NCBI GenBank assembly: GCA_029844215.1
Contig: CM056726.1
Span: 81,335,548 to 81,399,547 of the forward strand
Length of the DNA stretch: 64,000 nucleotides
Origin: Przewalskia tangutica
Taxonomy: Eukaryota > Streptophyta > Magnoliopsida > Solanales > Solanaceae
Reading direction: 5' to 3'
Below the pieces are notes generated by a model. It did no database searches. It was not told the origin of the DNA and was given only the letters and a program-made list of their open reading frames with translations. Positions within the stretch are counted from its first letter, which is position 1. Every line of letters begins with the position of its first letter. Positions 34,080 to 45,892 of the stretch are shown here, piece after piece. Made by a program: the position numbers and the translations under genes.

Positions 34080-34536
34080 CCTTCTAAGTCTCCAAATCAC
34101 ATGCGCCGGTATAGTCTTCACTACTACACCTACAAAAATCAATTATGCCACTCATGGCCATAATGTACTAATCACGCAAAACTCTAAACCCCAGCCAACG
34201 AGGGATCATCTCTAAAATCACAAAAGCTCCCACCACTCATGGACTTATCACCCGAATATACTCCCCGCATACTATGTACTCCGACAAGGATCACTGTAAA
34301 ATCTTTTACTCTAGCCGGCCTTAACTCTAAGGTCTCGATTGTTATAAATTCTAAGGTTCAAAATTTTCTCATCCCCAGACTTACCCTTTTCACTAATCAG
34401 GCTTCTAAATCACATTTTTAACACAAAGTTATCCGAACATAACACTTAACACATCACCATAACATCAATGCATACTAGTCTCTAGAGGGTTAAGAATATA
34501 CCTGTAACTATTACTTCACTTCCCCTTTTTGTCGTT
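34080..34536 (-). other. Shortened non-coding 3' region of element D
   Basis: Only 460 bp, a shortened version of the block in elements 1, 2 and B. The central GGGTGCTAGG part is missing. No ORF is credible. Confidence 0.65.
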
Positions 34537-35697
34537 CTACTCATGTTCCTTCCCTGCACGGCGCACAAAAGGATGAGATGAATCAGCCACTGATCCCGAA
34601 GGCTGAGTCTCTACATCCACGCTACCTCTGGTTGGACAATTTCTCGCAAAATGGCCCTGCTGGCCGCATGAAAAACAAACTCCCATTCCAGCACGACACT
34701 CCCCATAATGGAGCCTACCAAAACGGCCACAACGAGGTAGGGGTGGTCCCATCTGACTAACGTCCCTGCTCCCCCAAAAACCTGAAACCTTGGAGCCCTG
34801 ACCTGCTCCGGAATCTTCCAAACGTCCTGAATAATGTGGCGGAGCACTCCGTACTGGCGGAGGCGCATAACTAGTCTCGCTCGAGGCCGCCGCTCGAATG
34901 TCACCAGAGGACCTCTGCCCCGCCCTCTTCTGCGATCTTGGTTAATCCGCCGACTCTACGCCTCACACCCAAGTGCATAAGCCTGCATGCGGGCAATATC
35001 CATGCCCGGCTGAAGAGCTACTCCCGTGCAACTCTCTGCTAAGTAGTCATCGAGTCTTGTGACATAACGGTGCACTCTATCCTCCATATCTGCCACCAGA
35101 GCGGGGACATACCGAGCCAATGAGTCAAACTCTACATTGTACTCTAATCGCGGTGCCCTCTTTGTCTCAAAGATCAAACATCCGCCCGTGCCCTCTCTCA
35201 TCCGCGAGGCAAGAAATGGCCAAAGAAAGCCTCTGAGAACTCGCCCCAACCAGCTGGAGGTGCATGCTCCCCCCGGGACAGCTCCCACGAATCAAACCAG
35301 TCGACTGCAGTATCACGCAGCCGATGCGAACCTAAGACCACTGACTCAGTCTCCGAAGCCTTGATCACTCTCATGATCCGCCGTAACTCTCGGATGAACT
35401 CCTGCGGATCATCCTCAGGCCTCGACCAGTAGAACTCTGGCGGGCTGCAACTCAGAAAGTCCCGTAGCCTCAAACTATCTGATCTCGGGTGAACCATGGG
35501 TGCTACTGGAATCGCTGCGTCCACCTATCTCGCGTCCGCCACGATCTCGGCTAGTAATCGCCGTCTCTCAGAACCCATCTCCTCTCGCCTGTGCCGCGGA
35601 TCGAGGCTCAGTGCCGTGGTCTCGATGAGACCGTTCTTGCTCTACTCGCAGCCTCCATCTCGCCGCTTTGCCTGGGCTCTGGTTGCTCGCGAGGCAT
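34537..35697 (-). pseudogene. gag: gag of element D
   Basis: Minus-strand Gag, ATG 35697 (MPREQPEPRQSG), stop at 34537. The region 35198-35524 reads VHPRSDSLRLRDFLSCSPPE, RPEDDPQEFIRELRR, GSHRLRDTAVDWFDSWELSRGE. The region 34956-35150 gives EYNVEFDSLARYVPALVA, VHRYVTRLDDYLAES. The zinc knuckle CFSCGQQGHFARNC is at 34636-34677, with all ligands present, preceded by CGRFGRLHYGEC, where a Cys has become Phe. There are about three frameshifts. No pol. Its blocks are closest to those of element B. Confidence 0.8.
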
Positions 35698-35802
35698 CAC
35701 CGTATACAAAGAATACGTCGAGGAGTCCAACTTATAACACGGCTCTGGGGCACGATCCTGAGTGAGAAGAAGGAAACCAATCCTAAATATCCTATAGCCT
35801 CC

Positions 35803-35834
35803 GATTATAGATGGTGCACAACACACCGATAATC
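35803..35834 (-). other. Leader hairpin with GTGCAC loop (element D)
   Basis: Sense arms GATTATCGGTGTG and CATCTATAATC with loop TTGTGCAC. The 3' arm is shortened by two bases. Confidence 0.55.
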
Positions 35835-35875
35835 AAGACTCTACCGATACGGCGTAGATACTTTCCGAGGATTAA

Positions 35876-35888
35876 TCGCTCGATACCA
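35876..35888 (-). promoter_or_regulatory. Primer-binding site, element D
   Basis: Sense TGGTATCGAGCG, with the CAG damaged as in element 1. Confidence 0.8.
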
Positions 35889-35892
35889 CTTT

Positions 35893-37010
35893 TGTCACGA
35901 CCCGATCCGGCCCGCGGATCGTGCCTTACCGGGCACCCTAGTGATACAACATCGAGAAAAGCCACTGAAATAAAAACTCATGAAAGAAAAGCGGTGAAAT
36001 AAGAAAACAAAGCAACCCAAACGGTTACCTTTTTGTACATAAATGAAAACTTGAACAGTTACATCCCTTACAAACTCTGCCCACAACAGTGTTATAGACC
36101 TCTAAGAATTTTTAAAACCATGATGACGGGACAGGGCCCCGCCATGCCCCTGAATATACAAAAGTCTACCACTTCAGGGAACCGTACCACAGGACAAGCT
36201 TCCGGAGATATGGAGCTTTTCGAGAACCGAACAACGATCCTAAGAGTGCGGATCAGCAAGCTATGTACCTCAACCTGTGGCATGAACGCAACCCCGGGCG
36301 AGGTCGATAACAGTACCAAGTATGTGAAACTGAAAAATACTGTAAATGAAATCATAATAGTCTATATAAAGCAGGAGACATGTATGATAACCAAACTACA
36401 GTACACAACATATAAGCAGTCATGTCAAGTTAGGGATTCTTGCCCGTGAAATCATCACTCAAATACAACCCGGGAATTTAACCCGCACAATGGCCGCATG
36501 CCCCGACATCTCACCTCGGTATAAGCATGGCCCTGGAACCGTCCTAGTGGGCCCATACCCGTGGACCATCCAACGTGTCGGTATGCCCAAAGGAGATAAC
36601 AAGATAACAACTCGCCGAAGCATACCCGGCCACCCAACGGTGTCGGTATGTCAAACAACTAACAAGATAATACTCATCGGAAGCATACCCGTGGGCTACC
36701 CAACGTGTCAGTATGTCCAAACAAATAACAAGATAATACTCACTGTGGAAGCATACCCGTGGGCTACCCAACGTGTCAGTATGTCCAAACAAATAACCAA
36801 TAATACTCACTGTGGAAGCATACCCGTGGGCTACCCAACGTGTCAGTATGTCCAAACAAATAACCAATAACCGGCCCTCCATCGAGAGACTCGATAGCAC
36901 AATCAAACCCTTGTACAACAAGGCTATCTAAACCAAGCATAGGCAAGTTACACACAACTCAAGGTACTTTAAACACTCTTTAACACAACGTCAAGTATAC
37001 CATTTAAAAC
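35893..37010 (-). mobile_element. 5' LTR of element D, first part (up to E)
   Basis: Matches 30639-31750 of D's 3' LTR. It ends at AAAAC (37006-37010), the left target duplication of element E. Confidence 0.9.
36540..36870 (-). repeat. LTR minisatellite of element D (5' LTR)
   Basis: Same about 65-bp units as at 31300-31615, with near-identical unit order. Confidence 0.9.
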
Positions 37011-37609
37011 TGTCACGACCCGAACCCGGACCCGTGACTGGTGCCTTACCCGGGCACCCAAGTAGACATACATCAGAGTAATCAGCGGAATATAAAACAA
37101 GACATGACATAACATGAAATATGAAAAAGTTCATCTGAGAAAACTTGCCTTTCGGCATAAATATATATAACAACTAGAACGATATCCTTTTTACAACTCT
37201 GCCACAACAAGTGTTACGCACTTAAGAATGATATGACAACAATGGCGGACAGGCCGCCATACCCCGAATGTAAGTACCTACAACGACGGGGACAATACCA
37301 CCGATAAGCCTCAAGAAACGGAGCTTCCCAAACGCTGAATCGTGACCAAGAGCGAGGATCAACGATCGTGTACTTCTACCGCGTGATAACGCACCAAGGC
37401 GAGGTCGCATAACAGTACCAAGTATGTGAAATCAGAAGCATCAAGTAAAATCAAAGTATTTAAAACCATTTGCAAATACAACCGTTCAATGCGCATAATG
37501 CCACAACATGAACAAGAGCAAGGTAGATAAAGCTGTAATGTGTCTTTTCTAGCTGCGAATGATCGAGCAAGGCTAATCGCCATAGTATCATTATGCGTGC
37601 CTAATCTCG

Positions 37610-37860
37610 ACTTCCCACAACCCGCATAGTCACACACGCACCGCATGAGGTATTCCTCGCATCGCGGTAGCTAACCCCGGTATTCTCACGGACTCCCGCA
37701 CCGCGTAGTCTCGATAGACCGCATAGTCACATTGCATCGCATAGGCATCCCCGCGTCGGGATATACACCGGAATGATCAATCCCGAGCATACCGCTGCCC
37801 GCATAGTCACATAGACCGTGATAGGCCATATAGACCGCATCGAGGGTGGCAAGCCCTGTA
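37610..37860 (-). repeat. GC-rich subrepeats in E 3' LTR
   Basis: Repeated ACCGCATAGTCACATAGACC and CCGCATGAGGTATTC-type units of variable length. The copy in the 5' LTR is at 43360-43590. Confidence 0.65.
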
Positions 37861-39714
37861 TAACAAGTGGGGTATGTGATATAATAACATAACAACTTAT
37901 CGTTAAACAACATAAGCACAACAAGGGGAACCCCTTTACACAAACATCACCAGATACTAACACACGTAGCATCCTAACATGTTTACTTATCAAATCAACA
38001 AGAAAGTATTACAAGGCTATCACAAACCAACACAATCAAGTTATTCACACAAGGTACTTTCTACTTTATGTTAACAATTTCGGGTTTTTATCCCCAAAGT
38101 ACTTCATGCATTAACTCTTTTAAAAGATTAGTTTCTTTCAAAAAGTCACACAATACCCGTAGTATAAAAATAGAGTGACTATCCTTTTAAGTAAACCAAA
38201 ACACTTCCCTTTGTAAATCAAGTAACAACATTATTTTCCAAACGTTCAAGTTTGCCTAATTTCAAATGCTCAAGTTTCTCATTTTCGAAAGGTTTCGTAG
38301 TTCATAGTTTTAATCACTTAATGATATAATTCTCCTTTAAAACAATTTGAGATACATATGTCTTATATGTGAGTAGGTTATTCTTGTTCATAATCAATCT
38401 TATTTAAGCAGCCATGATCTAGGAAATGTAATATCATTTTGTCTCATCTTAGCTTCTATGCAGATGGAGGTTTCTACTGGTTTTAATAATACTTTATTAG
38501 TCAATACATTTACCTTTATTAGCGCTGCTGTGGTTTGTTCGATACTTATTCTCATTTTCAAATCAAGAAACATTATTCCTTTTACAAACCAAGTACTCAT
38601 TACTCACGAATGAGGTTTCACACAAAAACTCATATTAATTACTTAAGTCAAGTCTCTTATCTTTTAAGATCAAATCTCTTAACTTCTAAAATTAATAAAC
38701 CATTCTTTTTATCTCTCTTAAGTCGTTATACCTAACTTCCCATAAATCTAGTATAACTCTTAAGCTTTTAAAACCAAGTATTACTCTTCTTTCAAAAAGG
38801 TTTCTTAATTCTTTTGAAATACTTCAAGATTCTTATTATTCAGGCTTAAGTCAAAAGACATTGCCGTATAACTACGTTCAGTTAACACACGTACGTCTAC
38901 CGTACTATATACATATTCTTTTAAAATATCATGCTCAAGAGGATATGAAGGATCACATACCTCGCGACGATTATCGACTATTAACAAAACGCTCCACGGC
39001 TATAACCCGGCTAGCCTCGTCCACCTTTCAAGTAGTACATGATACTCGCAGATCAATCAACCTATAAGGGTTATACAAGCCTATCAATGTCTAGACTACT
39101 CTTGTAGAATATTCTTCTGATGTGATTCCAGTTCAAGTCTATTCTGTAATATCCTTCTATTACAGTTCAATTCTCTTCTATGAATCTTATATTCATTTCT
39201 ATACAACTACATTATGTAATTTCCAATTACAATAGAAGGATAGGATTATTTACCTCGGTAAGCCCAAAATTATCCAAGTTTAATGTCGATCCTGAGCAAC
39301 GTTTAGCTCCTACTCCGGTTGCTCCAACCCGCTCCAAACAACCCTTAGAAGTTCTACGAAACTTCTTCCTAATACTTCAACCAACTGTGAAGATTTTCCT
39401 TAGGGTTTCGTTTAGTGACTGAAGGGAAGTATAATGGTATTTACGGGCTTTTAGTATAGGGTAACCTTGGAATACTACAAGGTATTAGGCTAAGGTATTT
39501 TGGTATAGTAACAATACTTGGAGAGTATTTCTACCAAGAGGGGGGGTAGTATTTTGCGAGAACAACTAGGCAATGGGGGGGGGGGGGGTGTACCCCTCGG
39601 CGAAAGGGCCTTCTCAAAGGGGGAGGCTTGGACGAACCACTACACTAAGGGGGAGAGAACTTTCAAGACTTAGAAACTATTTTAGGATGAAGAAGTTCAT
39701 CAACTAAGGGGGGG

Positions 39715-39722
39715 TATTTATA
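39715..39722 (-). promoter_or_regulatory. TATA box, E 3' LTR
   Basis: TATAAATA on the minus strand, 400 bp from the LTR start. Confidence 0.6.
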
Positions 39723-39874
39723 GGACAACCAAGGGCCAAGATCAAGCCAAGTGGTAGGCAAGTGTAGGGCGAGGATTTACCCATGTGTACCTTATCCATC
39801 TACCACACCAACTATCACAAATATCCTACCTAACCCAAGACCCCAATTCGTCCACTAGCCGCCCATCACAACGT

Positions 39875-39910
39875 CCAATGTGAGGGTGACACATGTCACC
39901 CTCCCGTTGG
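39875..39910. promoter_or_regulatory. 36-bp near-palindrome in U3, E 3' LTR
   Basis: CCAATGTGAGGGTGACA and TGTCACCCTCCCGTTGG arms, identical to those at 45642-45677 and 1582-1617. Confidence 0.65.
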
Positions 39911-40120
39911 TCCAAAATGTTTCATCTCTCGGAAAAATCCGCAAAAATTAGAAATGACATAGCCGTAATTTTCCCTTCGCAAGTCTTGTAAAACGTTTCG
40001 TCGAAAAACGATTCTTTTCGGTACTTGTGAACAATAATTTTCGGTCCTAGCCTAACTTAAGGCTCAAACTTTTCTACGTACGTCCTCACGTACATACTCT
40101 GGAAAATACGGGGTATAACA

Positions 40121-40155
40121 TTCTCCCCTCCTTAGAAACATTCGTCCCGAATGTT
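40121..40155 (-). promoter_or_regulatory. Polypurine tract and inverted repeat, element E
   Basis: Complement of TTCTCCCCTCCTT, then AACATTCG/CGAATGTT at 40137-40155. Confidence 0.8.
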
Positions 40156-40499
40156 CCTTCTAAGTCTCAAAACAAACATGCGCCAGAATAGTCTTCACTG
40201 CTATATTTACGAAAAAAATCATGCCACACCTGGCCACAATACAACATGCGCAAATACTTACATCCAAGTCCACGATGATTCACCTCTAACATCACAAAAA
40301 CTCCCACCCAAGGGCTAAAAGATACTCCCTTCGCACCTTCACTTTACAAATGAAATGATCACTTCTATGTTCTTAACACATGCTCGCTTCTTCCTTACTG
40401 TCGCACTTTCTCGCATACACTCGAACTATTTCTCATAACTTACCACATTTCATCGCATCAATTTCAAAAATCTCTGGGTTACTACCTCCAACTTGATCA

Positions 40500-41240
40500 T
40501 CATTAACTGGGAATACTCTGGATGGATCTCCGATACTTTTCTGAACCTAACAACATGAAGGACCGGACATACTGCCTCCTAAGTCGGACGACAAAAGCTA
40601 ACATATAGGCAACCTGGACTACTCTTCACATGATCTTAAAGGCCCAAAGTAACTCGAGCTAAGTTTCCTCTGTTTCCCAAACTCGTCACACCCTTTCCGG
40701 GGTGGTACCTCCAAGAAGACCCACCGTCCACCAACGCTGCGTCGCCGCCGATTATCCGCACGACTTAGTTGACTCGAGTGCCGATAACCTCTCCTGGATA
40801 GACTTCACCCTATCCACATCCTTCCAAACAAGTATGAACCATTTATCGAACTTTGCCAACATCGAACCAATCGATAAGAACTTACACTACCGCCCCTACG
40901 AGGCTTCGTAAGGCGATATCCGAATACTGAAATGGTGGTTATAAAAACACTCCCTTAACCGAGGCAACAATCCTTACAAATACCCACAAATCCAAACACT
41001 AGCCCGGGGCGAACGCGATCATCGAGACTCACTTGAGTTCTCAACCTCGCCTCGTAAAACTTCCAAAAATGAAATAGCCACAACTGGGCTTCACTGTCAT
41101 TCATAAGGTGAAAGTAGGCACCTCGCGACCTTACAACCTTCCCGATAAATAACATCTCGCATAACTCTGCCGAGTAAATACCCCGCTGAAGGACAAGATG
41201 GGCTGACCTCATCGCCCGACATCGTCGAACGATCCACGAA
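40500..41240 (-). pseudogene. Decayed integrase segment in element E
   Basis: Minus-strand remnant of a gypsy integrase, from the late catalytic core to the C-terminal domain. Recognisable pieces are IYSAELCEMLFIGKVVRSRG and FHFWKFYEARLRTQVSL (41180-41020), an ISPYEA-like block (near 40900), VFLEVPPRKGV followed by a FGKxGxL block (40740-40670), and a VCPVLHVVRFRKV-like end (near 40550). The same pieces are intact in order in element G near 52970-53640. Stops and frameshifts are many, and the early core, RT and protease are absent. The segment sits in the usual non-coding 3' block. Element H has the same insert. Confidence 0.7.
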
Positions 41241-41799
41241 CTCAGACTGTGGTTTACTAAACTTGGGCCTAGCACCCTCGTGACCCTACCACCGGAGGAC
41301 CACCCCGAACCGACCACCACAAAACAGTCGCGGGTTGACTGCGATCGTCCTCAACCCGACCCGCTATCGCAAGAAAAACTCTTGTTCCCCGATCCGGAAC
41401 GATCTCACTAATCAAGTCACAAAAACCTAGTGGTCTTCTTAGTTCAACTACCCTCTTACATTCCACACTACTCAGGGACTTATTATACAACTATATCTCA
41501 CGTGCACTATGCACTCCGATAAGGGTCAAACACATAAAAAAATACATCTTTTACTCGAGATGGCCTTACCTCTAAGGTCCCTACGTATAAAACTCTAAGG
41601 CTCACACTTTCTCTGCCCCCCAATCTTACCCGGTTAACTAACCATGATTTCTAATCACAATTAACACTTATGTTATCTGAACATAATACTTAAGATACGC
41701 TTATCTTATCATACCTACAATCTCTAGAGGGTTCAAGGATATACATGTATCTACCGCTTCACTTCCCCTTTGTCGTTCTAACCAATCCTGCCCCGTAGG

Positions 41800-42551
41800 G
41801 CGCATAGCTAGGAAAGGTGATTAACTAGCCACTGATCCTGAAGGCTGAGTCTCTACATCCGCGCCACCTCTAGTCGGACAATTCCTCGCAAAATGACCCT
41901 GCTGGCCGTAAGTATAACAAGCTCCAACAAAAAGACGACATTCCCCGAGGTGACGTCTGCCACACTGCGAACATTAGGGAAAACCGTGTATCAGAAACCG
42001 TAAGACTCGAGCTCGACCAACTCCAGATACTCAACGCCCCGAACCTCGAGGACTACTGCTCGCGGAGGCGCATATCGATCTGCCTTGAGGCGATTCACCT
42101 CGAAAGTTACCAAAGGACCTGCCGACCGCCCTCTTCGCTGATTTTGGTTAACCTGTTGATCCTACGTCTTCGGCTCACGCGCATAAGCCCGCACATACGT
42201 GCCATGCTCAAGCTTGACTGAAGAGCTAATCTTGCACATCCTTTCTTTAGATAGTCATCAAGACCCGTGATATATCGGTGCACTCTATATTCTCTGGTTG
42301 CTAAAATCCTAGCTAGTAACAGGTCCATTCCTTTTAATCCATATTCTTTGTTCCTGGCCGCGAATCAAGGCTCATACATCATGGCCGCAGAGGAATCCGC
42401 CATTGCTAAACTCTGCTGAAGTGGCGACGTCGCAGAACTCCCGAATGAAGCACCACCCGGTGATGGTTGGGCTGCCCTCGTAACCTCTGTACTCTACTCG
42501 CGACTCCTCGATCGCCTTGCCCTTCTAGGCGGGTTGCCTTACGCGAGGCAT
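41800..42551 (-). pseudogene. gag: Shortened gag of element E
   Basis: Minus-strand Gag, ATG 42551. It is only about 750 bp, against about 1.2-1.3 kb in others; the capsid centre (the WFDSWELSRG region) is deleted. It keeps a VHRYITGLDDYL-like segment (near 42270), the CGRRHLGEC-like motif, and a zinc knuckle near 41880-41925 in which the second ligand is changed: CYTYGQQGHFARNC, so Cys has become Tyr. This copy is unlikely to make a working nucleocapsid. Upstream context (PBS and leader hairpin) is normal. Confidence 0.7.
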
Positions 42552-42658
42552 AGCGGTAAGGAAAGAAATACGTTAGAGGTCCAACTTATAACATGCTCTA
42601 AGGCACGATCTCAGAGTGAGAAGAATGGAAACCAATCCTAAATATCCTATAGCCTCAC

Positions 42659-42690
42659 GATTATTGGTGGTGCACAACACACCGATAATC
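42659..42690 (-). other. Leader hairpin with GTGCAC loop (element E)
   Basis: Sense arms GATTATCGGTGTG and CACCAATAATC around TTGTGCAC. Two bases are missing from the 3' arm. Confidence 0.6.
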
Positions 42691-42733
42691 AAGACTCTAC
42701 TAGATACGTCAGAGACACTTTCCGAGGATTAAC

Positions 42734-42744
42734 TACTGATACCA
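42734..42744 (-). promoter_or_regulatory. Primer-binding site, element E
   Basis: Sense TGGTATCAGTA. It matches the tRNA-iMet complement for nine bases, then diverges. Confidence 0.75.
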
Positions 42745-42959
42745 CTTTTGTCACGACCGAACCGGGCGGATCGTGCCTTACCCGGCACCCAAGTAGACAT
42801 ACATCAGAGTAATCAGCGGAATATAAAACAAGACATGACATAACATGAAATATGAAATAGTTCATCTGAGAAAACTTGCCTTTCGGCATAAATATATATA
42901 ACAACTAGAACGATATCCTTTTTACAACTCGCCACAACATGTTACACTTAAGAATGATA

Positions 42960-43150
42960 TGACAACAATGGCGGACAGGCCCGCCATACCCGAATGTAAG
43001 TACCTACAACGACAGTGGACTATACCATCGATAAGCCTCCAAGAAACGGAGCTTCCCAAACGCTGAATCATGACTCCTAAGGCGAGGATCAACGATCGCT
43101 GTACTTCTACTGCGGCATGAACGCAGCCCGGGCGAGGTCGATAACAGGTA
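42960..43150 (-). other. Leader hairpin domain in E 5' LTR
   Basis: Sense order: CTGCG-TTCATGC-CGCAG (43108-43126), GATCCTCGCC block, AAGCTCCG...CGGAGGCTT, and GGCGG...CCGCC with G-C pairs throughout. Confidence 0.6.
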
Positions 43151-43359
43151 CCAAGTATGTGAAACTGTAAAGTATTGAAGTAAAATCAAAGTATTTAAAA
43201 CCATTTGCAAATACAACCAGTTCAACTGCACATAATGCCACAACATGAACAAGAGCAAGGTAGATAAACTGTAACAGGTCTTTTCTAGGCCGCGAATGAT
43301 CGAAGCAAGGCCAATCGCCCATAGTATCATTATGCGTGCCTAATCCTGGACTTCCCGCA

Positions 43360-43590
43360 GTCCGCATAGGTCCCCTGAACCCGCATGAGGTATTCTCGAC
43401 GGGGTAGCTAACCCGGTATTCTCCTCGACTCCCGCATCGCATAGTCTCGATAGACCGCATAGTCACATTGCATCGCGTAGGGCATCCCCGTGACGGATAT
43501 ACACCGAATGATCAATCACGAGCATACCGCTGCTCCGCAAAGTCACATAGACCGCATAGGCCATATAGACCGCATCGCGTGCAAGCCCTC
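43360..43590 (-). repeat. GC-rich subrepeats in E 5' LTR
   Basis: Units with CCGCATAGTCACAT and AGACCGCATAGGCCATAT, matching 37610-37860. Confidence 0.65.
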
Positions 43591-45306
43591 CGATAACAAG
43601 TCAAGGAGGTATGTGATATAATAACATAACAACTTATCGTTAAACAACATAAGCACAACAAGGGGAACCCCTTTACACAAACATCACCAGATACTAACAC
43701 ACGTAGCATCCTAACATGTTTACTTATCAAATCAACAAGAAAGTATTACAAGGCTATCACAAACCAACACAATCAAGTTATTCACACAAGGTACTTTCTA
43801 CTTTATGTTAACAATTTCGGGTTTTTATCCCAAAGTACTTCATACATTAACTCTTTTAAAAGATCCGTTTCTTTCAAAAAGTCACACAATACCCGTAGTA
43901 TAAATATAGAGTGACTATCCTTTTAAGTAAACCAAAACACTTCCCTTTGTAAATCAAGTAACAACATTATTTTCCAAACGTTCAAGTTTGCCTAATTTCA
44001 AATGCTCAAGTTTCTCATTTTTGAAAGGTTTCGTAGTTCATAGTTTTAATCACTTAATGATATAATTCTCCTTTAAAACAATTTGAGATACATATGCCTT
44101 ATATGTGAGTAGGTTATTCTTGTTCATAATCAATCTTATTTAAGCAGCCATGATCTAGGAAATGTAATATCATTTTGTCTCATCTTAGCTTCTATACAGA
44201 TGGAGGTATCTACTGGTTTTAATAATACTTTATTAGTCAATACATTTCCCTTTATTAGCGCTGCTGTGGTTTGTTCGATACTTATTCTCATTTCCGAAAT
44301 CAGTAAAACATTATTCCTTTTACAAATCAAGTACTCATTACTCACGAATGAGGTTTCACACAAAAACTCATATTAATTACTTAAGTCAAGTGTCTTATCT
44401 TTTAAGATCAAGTCTCTTAACTTCTAAAATTAATAAACCATTCTTTTTATCTCTCTTAAGTCGTTATACCTAACTTCCCATAAAGCTAGTATAACTCTTA
44501 AGCTTTTAAAACCAAGTATTACTCTTCTTTCAAAAAGGTTTCTTAATTCTTTTGAAATACTTCAAGATTCTTATTATTCAGGCTTAAGTCAAAAGACATT
44601 GCCGTATAACTACGTTCAGTTAACACACATACGACTACCGTACTATATACATATTCTTTTAAAATATCATGCTCAAGAGTATAGGAAGGATCACATACCT
44701 CGCGACGATTATCGACTATTAGCAAAACGCCCACTCGCTATAACCAAAGCTAGCCTCGTCCACCTTTCAAGTAGTACATGCTACTCGCAGATCAATCAAC
44801 CTATAAGGGTTATACAAGTCTATCAATGCCTAGACTACTCTTGTAGAATATTCTTCTGATGTGATTCCAGTTCAAGTCTATTCTGTAATATCCTTCTATT
44901 ACAGTTCAATTCTCTTCTATGAATCTTATATTCATTTCTATACAACTACAGTATGTAATTTCCAATTACAATAGAAGGATAGGATTATTTACCCTGGTAG
45001 CCCAAAATTATCCAAGTTTAATGTCGATCCTGAGCAACGTTTAGCTCCTACTCCGGGTGCTCCAACCCGCTCCAAACAACCCTTAGAAGTTCTACGAAAC
45101 TTCTTCCTAATACTTCAACCAACTGTGAAGATTTTCCTTAGGGTTTCGTTTAGTGACTGAAGGGAAGTATAATGGTATTTCTGGGCTTTTAGTATAGGGG
45201 TAACCTTGGAATACTACAAGGTATTAGGCTAAGGTATTTTGATATAGTAACAATACTTGGAGAGTATTTCTACCAAGAGGGGGGGGGTAGTATTTTGCGA
45301 GAACAA

Positions 45307-45374
45307 CTAGGTAAGGGGGGGGTGTACCCCTCGGCCAAGGCCACTAGGAAGGGGGTGTACCCCTCGGCCAAGGG
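45307..45374 (-). repeat. 36-bp tandem duplication in E 5' LTR only
   Basis: CTAGG, a G run, then GTGTACCCCTCGGCCAAGG occurs twice. The 3' LTR has one copy near 39565-39610. Confidence 0.85.
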
Positions 45375-45481
45375 CCTTCTCAAAGGGGGAGGCTTGGACG
45401 AACCACTACACTAAGGGGGAGAGAACTTTCAAGACTTAGAAAATATTTTAGGATGAAGAAGTTCATCAACTAAGGGGGGGG

Positions 45482-45489
45482 TATTTATA
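45482..45489 (-). promoter_or_regulatory. TATA box, E 5' LTR
   Basis: TATAAATA on the minus strand, 400 bp from the LTR start. It would drive the genomic RNA of element E. Confidence 0.65.
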
Positions 45490-45641
45490 GGACAACCAAG
45501 GGCCAAGATCAAGCCAAGTGGTAGGCAAGTGTAGGGTGAGGATTTACCCATATGTACCTTATCCATCTACCACACCAACTATCACAAATATCCTACCTAA
45601 CCCAAGACCCCAATTCGTCCACTAGCCGCCCATCACAACGT

Positions 45642-45677
45642 CCAATGTGAGGGTGACACATGTCACCCTCCCGTTGG
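45642..45677. promoter_or_regulatory. 36-bp near-palindrome in U3, E 5' LTR
   Basis: Same arms as in the 3' LTR, 150 bp upstream of the TATA box in the transcription sense. Confidence 0.65.
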
Positions 45678-45892
45678 TCTAAAATGTTTCATCTCTCGGA
45701 AAAATCCGCAAAAATTAGAAATGACATAGCCGTAATTTTCCCTTCGCAAGTCTTGTAAAACGTTTCGTCGAAAAACGATTCTTTTCGGTACTTGTGAACA
45801 ATAATTTTCGGTCCTAGCCTAACTTAAGGCTCAAACTTTTCTACGTACGTCCTCACGTACATACTCTGGAAAATACGGGGTATAACAAAAAC

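Larger units (their letters stand above)
37011..40120 (-). mobile_element. 3' LTR of element E (X-type)
   Basis: Runs from TGTTATACCCCGTATTTTCC at 40120 to the terminus at 37011. It contains a near-palindrome (39875-39910), TATA box (39715-39722), a G run near 39575, the TTATAAC block, GC-rich subrepeats (37610-37860), and leader hairpins (37240-37400). Confidence 0.9.
37011..45887 (-). mobile_element. Element E: complete non-autonomous LTR retrotransposon
   Basis: A full 8,877-bp element with a perfect 5-bp target duplication AAAAC (37006-37010 and 45888-45892). It interrupts D's 5' LTR, which reads through as in D's 3' LTR near 31750. LTRs are 37011-40120 (3' LTR, 3,110 bp) and 42749-45887 (5' LTR, 3,139 bp). 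The internal region is 40121-42748. It carries a shortened gag and a decayed integrase segment, and no protease, RT or RNase H. It would need pol in trans, for which a G-like element is the natural candidate. Confidence 0.92.
42749..45887 (-). mobile_element. 5' LTR of element E
   Basis: Pairs with 37011-40120. It differs by a 36-bp duplication (45307-45374) and by small indels, many at CTG/CAG/CCGG sites. It has a near-palindrome (45642-45677), TATA box (45482-45489), subrepeats (43360-43590) and leader hairpins (42960-43150). Confidence 0.9.

Noticed and set aside
39570..39590. Long G and C homopolymers (also near 10362 and 45295)
   Set aside because: Homopolymer length is unreliable in this sequence. 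No G-quadruplex claim is made from single uninterrupted runs.
40702..40911. Possible captured host gene fragment in element E
   Set aside because: The reverse strand aligns in order with the integrase C-terminal region of element G, so it is element sequence.
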